Below are positions 6,555 to 12,936 of a stretch of 17,090 bases of DNA, one piece after another. Location of the stretch: the NCBI GenBank assembly GCA_964614375.1, contig CAZTLI010000063.1, positions 1 through 17,090 on the forward strand. Reading direction: 5' to 3'. Made by a program: the position numbers and the translations under genes. Each line of letters starts with the position of its first letter. Within the stretch, counting starts at the first letter, position 1. Under the pieces are notes generated by a model. The model was not told the origin of the DNA. It searched no databases and saw only the letters and a program-made list of their open reading frames with translations. The DNA is from CAZTLI01 sp964614375. GTDB lineage: Bacteria; Chloroflexota; Anaerolineae; Aggregatilineales; Phototrophicaceae.

Positions 6555-7822
6555 CACACGAACTCCTGCAACAAGTGCAGACCCTGCAATTTACCGATAG
6601 GCAGCAGGCGGAGGAACTATTGCTGTGGTTTATCCGCGAAATCACACCCTATGATGCTGTTGGCGTTGAACTGCGACCACTTGCTGTTTCATTAAATTCG
6701 TTCAATGGGTATCTAACACTGGCGAATGGCAGTAAATTGTTTTTCAAATCTCATACGGAAAGCGATACCGTCATTGATGAGTATTATCACAGCGCAACCT
6801 TGGCAAATGCCGGGTACCCTGTGATTCAACCAATCTATAGTTCGACAGAACCCGGCAAACAGATACTTATCTATGATCTTATCGAATCGCCATCAGTCTT
6901 TGATGTCGCATGGGGTATCGAAACGGGGCAGGGCGATAGTGAGGTCAGTTTAGGTGACCTGGCTGCCGTACAATACGCTGCGGATGATGACTTGTTTCAG
7001 CTATATCAGCACACGCTGAACAGTCAAACCGCACAAGAGGCAAACAACGCAGCCATACATCAATTGTTTTATTATCGCCTCGCCGGTGGCAGATTAGAGC
7101 GGTTTTATGGCGCTTTGCCCGATACTTCGGGTATGGCGGTCCCAATCCAGATTTCGGGTAAATCTTATGACATGCGACAGGTGCGAAATGTGCATTGGAA
7201 CATCAATGGGCAGGAATATCGTGAATCTCTTGATGATATTATCCAGCGCGCGATTCACATATTGAATCCACAGCAGGCAGGGCCTTGTGTCGTGGGACAT
7301 GGCGATGCTCACAATGGCAATGTCTTTCTCGTTAATACTGAATTGCAATCACCATCCATGCTATATTTTGACCCGGCTTTTGCAGGACAGCATCACCCAC
7401 TGCTCGATATAGCCAAACCGCTGTTTCACAACGTATTTGCGATGTGGATGTACTTTCCGCACGAAAAGCGGCGTAAGTTAGCCATTTCGCTGCAAATCGA
7501 CGGGGATGTGTGGCGCGTTACGCATTCTTACGCTTTACATCCGGTGCGGTGGATGTTTCTTAGAAGTAAGATTCAACGGGTGTTAATCCCAACACTTAGA
7601 TTACTCCAAGAACAGCAAATGTTGCGAGCAGATTGGCGCGAGTATCTCAAGGCAGCTTTGTTCTGCTGCCCATTTCTGACGCTGAATCTTGCCGATTCTA
7701 CGCGCTTCCCGCCAGAGATCAGTTTGTTGGGTTTGTGTATGGCTGTTTCGATGGGTTCTGAAAGTTATGGGAAGCGTAGTGTTATTGACCGTTTACTTGA
7801 TCTTGTGGAAAAAGCCCTATAG
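6551..7822 (+). CDS. Aminoglycoside/choline-kinase-fold small-molecule phosphotransferase
   Basis: A 423-residue protein starting at ATG 6551 inside the hisD-like stop (ATGA overlap), so the two are probably translationally coupled. The N-lobe has Lys66 (LFFKSH) and Glu77 as the likely ATP-orienting pair, and a hinge near LIYDLIES. The catalytic loop HGDAHNGN (250-257) supplies Asp252 and Asn257, and FDPAFAG (273-279) supplies the Mg-binding Asp274. This is the APH family pattern: ATP-dependent phosphorylation of a hydroxyl on an antibiotic, sugar, choline, homoserine or similar small molecule. The substrate cannot be read from the sequence. Linkage to a dehydrogenase rather than to a transporter or resistance gene argues for a metabolic kinase acting on the same or a neighbouring compound. 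The gene ends only eight bases before the convergent hisG stop, leaving no room for a separate terminator. Confidence 0.82.
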   Translation: MTHELLQQVQTLQFTDRQQAEELLLWFIREITPYDAVGVELRPLAVSLNSFNGYLTLANGSKLFFKSHTESDTVIDEYYHSATLANAGYPVIQPIYSSTEPGKQILIYDLIESPSVFDVAWGIETGQGDSEVSLGDLAAVQYAADDDLFQLYQHTLNSQTAQEANNAAIHQLFYYRLAGGRLERFYGALPDTSGMAVPIQISGKSYDMRQVRNVHWNINGQEYRESLDDIIQRAIHILNPQQAGPCVVGHGDAHNGNVFLVNTELQSPSMLYFDPAFAGQHHPLLDIAKPLFHNVFAMWMYFPHEKRRKLAISLQIDGDVWRVTHSYALHPVRWMFLRSKIQRVLIPTLRLLQEQQMLRADWREYLKAALFCCPFLTLNLADSTRFPPEISLLGLCMAVSMGSESYGKRSVIDRLLDLVEKAL

Positions 7823-7830
7823 TGTGTTGG

Positions 7831-8838
7831 CTACTTTAGCAACTCCATCAACTTGTCAAATGTAGGGGACGTTTCCATGAATACATAGCGGACGGGCACG
7901 ACAATCACATGGGTACCGCCAATGCTGCGAAGATAATCTACTGCCATCAATAAATTTTTATGGGAAATTGTAATGGTTACGGTGTGCCAGGAACTGTTAT
8001 CGTCGCCGTTAAACTGATAAACAGGGGCAATCGTTGGCCCTAACAAACCCCGTGTAAGCGGATTGCCCCCGACTCGCGCAGCAACACTCTCTACACTATC
8101 TCCCTGAATATTGAGTGTAACCTGATAATGCCGTGTTCCTTGCAAAGTGGCATCTATATACTCCAACAACGTTTGTAGAATACGGAGTCGACGGGGATGG
8201 TTGCGAATTGCGTCCCGATTAGCGATTAGACATGCCTGAGATTCGATTATTACACCATCCGGCAATGTTTTAAGATGATTCTCGCGTAACGTTGTGCCTG
8301 TTTGGGTCAGGTCAATCACAATATCTGCATAGCCAATGGTAGGTGCGGCTTCAATCGCGCCTTCGGCCTTGACCAATGTGAAGTGATGAATACCCCGCTG
8401 ATGTAAATATTGTCGTGCAAGATGCGTATAGGTCGTTGCAATTCGCAGATTCCGCTGCTTTTGCTCACGAAAATCAATAGCAATTTCGGCAAGATCAGTC
8501 ATATTTTGAACATCAACCCACGCTTCTGGCACAGCAACAACCAGTTTACAGTGACCATATTGGAGTTGATCGTGAATCACGATGAGCTGATCGCTTGGAT
8601 ATTCCTTGACAACATCCATACCGGTAATGCCGACGTGTGCTGTGCCGTCTGCAATTTTATAGGCTACATCCTTGACCCGCTGAAATAGCACATCAACATG
8701 CGGCAGTGTGGATAACGAACCCACGTACTGTCGCGGATTGGGCTTCGATACCTTCAAACCACAGTCATTTAAGAAGCTATACGTTGGTTCAGCAATTGCT
8801 CCCTTGCTCGGCAATGCCAATGTGAGACGGTCATTCAT
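7831..8838 (-). CDS. hisG: ATP phosphoribosyltransferase catalytic subunit, with long-form C-terminal domain
   Basis: A 335-residue cytoplasmic enzyme for the first step of histidine biosynthesis, ATP plus PRPP to phosphoribosyl-ATP. LALPSKG (7-13) is the N-terminal signature. The stretch from Glu163 to Leu184 fits the family pattern E-x5-G-x-A-x2-I-x-D-[LIV]-x2-[ST]-G-x-T-L, including the PRPP loop LTQTGTT. Residues about 225-335 continue into a ferredoxin-like C-terminal domain (VTLNIQGDSVESVAARVGG, then HTVTITISHKNL and HVIVVPVRYVF). This domain is the allosteric histidine-binding module of the long HisG. The short HisG that needs HisZ usually stops near residue 210. The ATG overlaps the hisZ stop by four bases, so the two subunits are made together. 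Having both the C-terminal domain and HisZ is unusual. The gene faces the kinase gene tail to tail. Confidence 0.93.
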   Translation of the reverse strand: MNDRLTLALPSKGAIAEPTYSFLNDCGLKVSKPNPRQYVGSLSTLPHVDVLFQRVKDVAYKIADGTAHVGITGMDVVKEYPSDQLIVIHDQLQYGHCKLVVAVPEAWVDVQNMTDLAEIAIDFREQKQRNLRIATTYTHLARQYLHQRGIHHFTLVKAEGAIEAAPTIGYADIVIDLTQTGTTLRENHLKTLPDGVIIESQACLIANRDAIRNHPRRLRILQTLLEYIDATLQGTRHYQVTLNIQGDSVESVAARVGGNPLTRGLLGPTIAPVYQFNGDDNSSWHTVTITISHKNLLMAVDYLRSIGGTHVIVVPVRYVFMETSPTFDKLMELLK

Positions 8839-10208
8839 GCGTGTGTAGTCAGCTTTTCAATAGCCCTGTCGATTTCATTAAGTTGATACCCAATACCTGC
8901 AATCTGGAGCGTATTATCAACAATATGCAAGGTATTAGAAGTTGTTTGTTCTGTCATAATGAGTTCTATGGGAATTTGCCGCTGGCGCAGTGCAGACGCC
9001 CAGCGAATTGCTATGACAGCATTCGCAGGCGTGTATTGAATTGACCATTTTCGCGCTGGTTGTTGTGTATGAATTAGCCTAAGCACGTTATCCATATACA
9101 CAGCAAAACCAACAGCCGGCACATCGTTGCTGCTACCTACTAAACGGCCAAGTTCATCATATCGCCCGCCACCTGCCAGCAATAAGCCATCTTGCGTTCT
9201 GATTTCAAACACTGTGCCTGTATAATAATCCCAGTTCCGCACTAAATCCGGTTTGATACGCACACGATCCAGATCGACGCCATAGACTTCGATTAGCTCA
9301 AATAAACGCATCCAGTTGTCCAGTAAGTGCGGCGCTGTCGCGGTCAAGTCTTGTACTTTTGGTATTGCATCAGGGATTGTGCCTTCGATTTGTGCCCACT
9401 GATGGAGAAAATCAAGCGCCTCAGTAATGCGTTCTTGCTCCGCCAGACGCTGCTCCTTATTAAGAAGGCGCTGGGCAATTTCATGGCGCGTGCGTCCGCC
9501 CATTGTTTGTCCGCGTTGTGTTGTGTCGAGTAATATATCCAGCATTTGTTGTGTTTGCTGTGCTTCCTGTGCGTGGTTGGCGGGCGGGTAATCCAGCCCA
9601 CTCCCGAACAGATTCCGAAGATTACGCAACACCTGCTCTTTTCCTGCGCTAGACTCTTGAAGATTGAAACGCTGATTGAGCAACAACCGTTGTGTTCGGC
9701 TATCCAGACCAAATTGACTGATAGCCGTTCGTAGAATACTCAAATCACCAATCGTTACTGTCCACTCAGGGATCTTAAGTGACTTGATCACTTGTGCTGC
9801 GAGGCCGATAATTTCTGCATCTGCCGATACATCCGTTATACCGATCAATTCCGCACCAAAGCTGTACCGTTGGATATAGTTTTTCGATTGCGAGTCCGCC
9901 TCTAACTGAAACACCGGCCCGCGAAACTGCCAGCGCACACTCTCTTTTGGTTGTGCTTGTGCAATAAATTGCAGCACTGCCGAAGCTGTAAATTCTGGTC
10001 GTAGAGCGAGTTGCATGTTTTGCTGGTCGATAACAAATAACTTGTCGATAAACTGGCTACCTGCTTTTGTAAGAAAAAGGTCGATTGGTTCGACAAGCGG
10101 GGTGTCATTCATGTAATAACCAGCCAAACTGAGTAGATTTTGGATCGTCTGTTCGACTGCAATGATTTGATCAATTTCATAGTCTATGTTGATGAGCCGA
10201 CGATACAC
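8835..10208 (-). CDS. hisZ: ATP phosphoribosyltransferase regulatory subunit HisZ
   Basis: 457 residues from GTG 10208, the first start codon after an in-frame stop; only a weak AGG lies eight bases upstream. It is a class II aminoacyl-tRNA-synthetase-like paralogue of HisRS. Visible parts are YYMNDTPLVEPIDLF (31-45), motif-2-like LALRPEFTASAV (67-78), FRGPVFQLE (95-103), LVRNWDYYTGTVFEI (322-336) and GGGRYDELGRL (346-356). The HisRS signature RGLDYYTGTVFE and its motif 3 arginine context are altered (RNWDYY, MDNVLRL), so I call HisZ rather than HisRS. HisZ normally forms a hetero-octamer with short HisG, activates it and carries histidine feedback control. At 457 residues it is longer than many HisZ proteins, with an insertion around 185-290 rich in Gln, Leu and Arg. 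The operon with hisG, a 4-base overlap, confirms the role. Confidence 0.9.
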   Translation of the reverse strand: MYRRLINIDYEIDQIIAVEQTIQNLLSLAGYYMNDTPLVEPIDLFLTKAGSQFIDKLFVIDQQNMQLALRPEFTASAVLQFIAQAQPKESVRWQFRGPVFQLEADSQSKNYIQRYSFGAELIGITDVSADAEIIGLAAQVIKSLKIPEWTVTIGDLSILRTAISQFGLDSRTQRLLLNQRFNLQESSAGKEQVLRNLRNLFGSGLDYPPANHAQEAQQTQQMLDILLDTTQRGQTMGGRTRHEIAQRLLNKEQRLAEQERITEALDFLHQWAQIEGTIPDAIPKVQDLTATAPHLLDNWMRLFELIEVYGVDLDRVRIKPDLVRNWDYYTGTVFEIRTQDGLLLAGGGRYDELGRLVGSSNDVPAVGFAVYMDNVLRLIHTQQPARKWSIQYTPANAVIAIRWASALRQRQIPIELIMTEQTTSNTLHIVDNTLQIAGIGYQLNEIDRAIEKLTTHA

Positions 10209-10242
10209 AGCAGATACCTGTCCAAACTTAGCACATCCTTAC

Positions 10243-10270
10243 ATAATAATCAGATTCAGTCTGATAACAA
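10243..10270 (-). promoter_or_regulatory. Promoter of hisZ-hisG
   Basis: On the minus strand TTGTTA (plus 10265-10270) lies 16 bases from TATTAT (plus 10243-10248), with four and five of six matches to consensus. Initiation near 10236 would give a leader of under 30 bases, too short for a classical his leader-peptide attenuator. A perfect palindrome fills the spacer and is listed separately. Confidence 0.5.
10249..10265. promoter_or_regulatory. Candidate operator ATCAGA-N5-TCTGAT in the his promoter
   Basis: The 17-bp element has perfect 6-bp arms at 10249-10254 and 10260-10265. It occupies almost exactly the spacer between the -35 and -10 of the hisZ-hisG promoter, a classic site for a repressor dimer. 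The identity of the regulator is unknown. Control by a histidine-responsive repressor is inference. Confidence 0.4.
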
Positions 10271-10281
10271 CAGTCAACAAT

Positions 10282-10308
10282 AAAAATACCCACATTCCTG
10301 TGGGCATC
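10282..10308 (-). terminator. Rho-independent terminator of the L,D-transpeptidase gene
   Basis: On the minus strand the stem CCCACA/TGTGGG (plus 10289-10294 and 10299-10304) has a GGAA loop. It extends outward through a G-U and two A-U pairs and is followed by a run of five T (plus 10282-10286). It lies about 32 bases after the L,D-transpeptidase stop and insulates the leftward his operon. Confidence 0.85.
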
Positions 10309-10339
10309 AATTGCCTGCTTTCAGATAGAGGGCAGGAGT

Positions 10340-11362
10340 TTATTGGTATTCACCACTGCTGTAGACATAAACTGCTACATTATCGGCTGGTTCTTCGCTT
10401 CCGGGGACGAATATCTCAGCAACCCACTGATAAAGCCATTGTGCATCGGTAATTGACAGGTTGACACAACCATGACTCTGGCGAAAACCAAACCCGTCAT
10501 GCCAAAAAGTGCCATGCAGCGCGATGTCATCATCGAAGTACATCGTCCATGGCACCTCTTCCAGATAATAGAAATCTGATTGACCATCCGCACCACTCAT
10601 CACCGTGCGTTCATAACGCAGATAGATGTGGAAAAGTCCCTCGTTGGTTGACCATTCAGGTAATCCTGACGATACAAGAGTCGCGAAGACGGGCGTATTG
10701 CCTTCATACGCAATGGCAACCTGTTCGTATAAGTCTACGCTGATCCATCGTTCGGTCTCAACTTCAGGCGGGCGCTCGATAGGCTCCAAAACCGCGACAT
10801 TGAATTGATGCACCCACTTATTAACGCCAATTTGATACCAGTTGAAACCATCCACCACCACTGTCGCGTATATATTGACGGGCGTATATCGCCAAATCAT
10901 CGCATAATTCTCATTGGGTTCACCACCCGGTGTATTACTGGGATAAATGTGGCGTAGTGCCCATGCCATCGGATATGGCAGTGGTTCGGCGGGGAGTTCA
11001 ACACCCGCATAGCGAGACAAAGGGACATCTTCGCTCAATATCTCGGCCCGCACCCAGCGGTTAGGGCTAATTTCCGCCCAGCCATCTTGCTGGCGCAGCA
11101 ATGTGACGAATACATATCCCGGCCCCATCGTGCTAATGAGATTGCCGTTGGGCGCATCATAAATATCCATTGCACCCTCAACACGACGATATATCCGATC
11201 ATAAAGCACACCATCGTTAGGCACGAGTGGGATGACATTTGGGTGCGGATAAGCATTGATTTCGCTTTCGGAAATGCCGCACGGCTGGCAAGAATCTTGA
11301 GCATTCGCGATTGTAGCAAAACTGAGCGCAGCAAGCACAACGACGATGATTTTATATATCAT
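10340..11362 (-). CDS. Secreted L,D-transpeptidase (YkuD) with SH3-like N-terminal modules
   Basis: A 340-residue precursor. Residues 1-21 are a signal peptide (MIYK, hydrophobic core, ANA just before Gln22). Two SH3-like units follow: about 55-110 (MDIYDAPNGN, then GWAEISPNRWVRAE) and about 155-190 (PVNIYATVVV, then NWYQIGVNKWVHQ). The C-terminal YkuD domain spans about 205-335. It carries His283 in ALHGTFWHD and SHGCVNL with catalytic Cys299 and His297. Such enzymes make 3-3 cross-links in peptidoglycan or attach proteins to it outside the cytoplasmic membrane. A CQPCG pair lies just after the signal peptide. The ATG at 11362 has no clear Shine-Dalgarno box. The gene is divergent from the multi-SH3 gene at 11617 and ends in its own terminator. 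Assignment of the catalytic domain is firm, but the wall substrate depends on whether this lineage makes conventional peptidoglycan. Confidence 0.92.
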   Translation of the reverse strand: MIYKIIVVVLAALSFATIANAQDSCQPCGISESEINAYPHPNVIPLVPNDGVLYDRIYRRVEGAMDIYDAPNGNLISTMGPGYVFVTLLRQQDGWAEISPNRWVRAEILSEDVPLSRYAGVELPAEPLPYPMAWALRHIYPSNTPGGEPNENYAMIWRYTPVNIYATVVVDGFNWYQIGVNKWVHQFNVAVLEPIERPPEVETERWISVDLYEQVAIAYEGNTPVFATLVSSGLPEWSTNEGLFHIYLRYERTVMSGADGQSDFYYLEEVPWTMYFDDDIALHGTFWHDGFGFRQSHGCVNLSITDAQWLYQWVAEIFVPGSEEPADNVAVYVYSSGEYQ

Positions 11363-11487
11363 AGGAATGGTATCCGTCCCAAGCTATCACGATATAGACA
11401 CTAGTTTAGTCTAAAAGTATCATTTATAAAGTGGGATGACAATGTTATTCTCCTACGTGAACCCTACGCTTATTGGACGATGATGAT

Positions 11488-11515
11488 TTGCTCAATCAAA
11501 AAGTCTGTTTATACT
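11488..11515 (+). promoter_or_regulatory. Possible promoter of the multi-SH3 protein gene
   Basis: The 254-bp divergent gap 11363-11616 holds no gene. TTGCTC (11488-11493) and TATACT (11510-11515) are 16 bases apart; the -10 matches five of six positions, the -35 only three. A second TATACTAT lies at 11566-11573 without a good -35 partner. Either may be used; expression towards the transpeptidase must also start in this gap but I found no convincing boxes for it. Confidence 0.35.
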
Positions 11516-11616
11516 ATACATTCAGAAACAGGTACGAATTGGAAGCAAAATTTGCAGTTTCATTCTATACTATCTGGTAAATGATAAACCCTGCCCACTA
11601 CCGGAAAGGTGTCACT

Positions 11617-12843
11617 ATGAGATTTCGTGCAAAATTCATTACCATTGTTTTATCACTGACCTTAATCGTTGGGCTGCTGTTAGGTAGCTACAGCGTTTCG
11701 GCCTCCGAACAAGAACAGCCAACTTTCGCAACGCCTATTCTTGTTGTGAATGCGAGCTTCTTGAACATTCGTAGCGGTCCGGGCGTTGGTTATACCATCA
11801 TCGCCACTGTCGTTGGTGGCACCGAGTTACCTGTTTTAGGCGTAGCTCGTGACCGTGTTTGGTATCAAGTCGCCACAGATATTGGGCCCGGATGGGTTAA
11901 CGTTGAATTTACTTTGCCGCGTGGTGATTTTCGCCATGTACCCTTTGTGGACCCGGGTGAAGCCGTTCAGCAAGGGGTTGATTTGGGTTCTGGTGGCGGA
12001 GCAGTGCCAGTGACTACCCAACAGGGTCAAGCCCCGACGGGTGATCGTGCACTCCGCCTCTGGGGTGTGTCGGTTCTTGGCGGCGATCTGCGTAATGCGC
12101 CTTCGGATTTCGCGGGTGTGATCCGTGCCGCTGTTGGCCCTCGCCTGGATCAGGTTTATCCACTTGTTGACCAAACCTTTGCAGAAGGTCGCCTTTGGTT
12201 CCGCGCAGTTGTGCCCGGTCTCGGTGCTGTATGGAACGAAGCGCATCAGTTTGTCTTGCGACCCATGCAATGCTCACCCAATCAATCGGTAGTTGTTGTA
12301 ACGCGCAGCACTGGGCTGGGCGGCGGCCCGGATGGAACAGTTGCGCCGGGTTTTGGTCTGGTAGCTGGTCAAGAAGCCTATGTCATTGATGTACGCGAGG
12401 GCTTAGCTAAACTCGAATTGATTGATGGCACAGTGGGGTGGGTGGATATTGAAGCCACACAGGGTCGTCCCGATACCGTGTTGTCTTTCTGTGATGGCAC
12501 GAACCCCGGATTTGCGAATGTTTCTTCTGCCTCCGGTTCAACAACATCACCGTCAACCATAACAGGCGCAACGACGCTGCCACCGCCAGCAATTATTGGC
12601 CCGCGCCTGGTGGTCAATACAGGCAACTTGAATATCCGCAGCGGCCCAAGTGCGGGTTTTTCTGTAGTGGCGACGGTGCCCGGCGGTGTGGAGCTTGCAG
12701 TAATTGGTGTTGCGCCAGATGGTGTCTGGTTCTGGGTTGAAGGCACATTTGGTCGTGGCTGGGTCAACAATCAATTCACACTCTTCCGTGGTGACATCAA
12801 CCGTGTCCCCGTAATCGACTTCCGCAATATAGGCTCTGGATGA
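11617..12843 (+). CDS. Secreted protein of repeated bacterial SH3 units
   Basis: 408 residues from ATG 11617, preceded by an AAAGG box (11605-11609). The frame is open from 11581, but that start lacks support. Residues 1-29 are a signal peptide. Residues 40-112 and 329-401 are clear SH3_3-type domains that share LNIRSGP, GWVN and a closing RGD..VP stretch, so they arose by duplication. Between them are two more diverged SH3-like units, at about 145-215 (GDLRNAPSDFAGVI) and 224-285 (VVVVTRSTGLGGGPDG, then GTVGWVDIEA). Each unit is joined by Gly/Ser/Thr linkers. No catalytic domain or C-terminal anchor is visible, so it is probably a cell-wall or surface-polymer binding protein released to the outside. 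It is divergent from the SH3/L,D-transpeptidase gene, which suggests a shared envelope role. A strong terminator follows. Confidence 0.85.
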   Translation: MRFRAKFITIVLSLTLIVGLLLGSYSVSASEQEQPTFATPILVVNASFLNIRSGPGVGYTIIATVVGGTELPVLGVARDRVWYQVATDIGPGWVNVEFTLPRGDFRHVPFVDPGEAVQQGVDLGSGGGAVPVTTQQGQAPTGDRALRLWGVSVLGGDLRNAPSDFAGVIRAAVGPRLDQVYPLVDQTFAEGRLWFRAVVPGLGAVWNEAHQFVLRPMQCSPNQSVVVVTRSTGLGGGPDGTVAPGFGLVAGQEAYVIDVREGLAKLELIDGTVGWVDIEATQGRPDTVLSFCDGTNPGFANVSSASGSTTSPSTITGATTLPPPAIIGPRLVVNTGNLNIRSGPSAGFSVVATVPGGVELAVIGVAPDGVWFWVEGTFGRGWVNNQFTLFRGDINRVPVIDFRNIGSG

Positions 12844-12873
12844 TAGACTAAGGCTGTATTTGTAACAAATGTG

Positions 12874-12899
12874 CGCCCTATCTTCGGATAGGGCGTTTT
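12874..12899 (+). terminator. Rho-independent terminator with UUCG tetraloop
   Basis: CGCCCTATC (12874-12882) and GATAGGGCG (12887-12895) form a perfect 9-bp stem closed by a C(UUCG)G tetraloop and followed by TTTTAAT. It ends transcription of the multi-SH3 gene, 31 bases after its stop, and implies that the following TPR gene has its own start of transcription or depends on read-through. Confidence 0.93.
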
Positions 12900-12936
12900 A
12901 ATATGTAAATCGTTTGAATTGAAGAAAGTAGAAAAA

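Noticed and set aside
6551..7822. Antibiotic-resistance phosphotransferase
   Set aside because: The fold fits, but coupling to a dehydrogenase and absence of mobile elements favour a metabolic kinase; resistance cannot be claimed.
9344..9712. 122-codon frame on the minus strand within hisZ
   Set aside because: Same-strand alternative frame of a confidently assigned hisZ; the product is low in recognisable motifs and has no ribosome-binding site.
8835..10208. Histidyl-tRNA synthetase instead of HisZ
   Set aside because: The HisRS signature and motif 3 context are changed (RNWDYY, MDNV) and the gene overlaps hisG.
11836..12270. 144-codon frame antisense to the multi-SH3 gene
   Set aside because: It mirrors the codon pattern of the SH3 gene, matches no family, and the plus-strand frame has a signal peptide, duplicated domains and terminator.
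12378..12770. 130-codon Pro/Thr-rich frame antisense to the multi-SH3 gene
   Set aside because: Shadow of the Gly/Thr-rich linker and repeat DNA; no start signal and no family resemblance.
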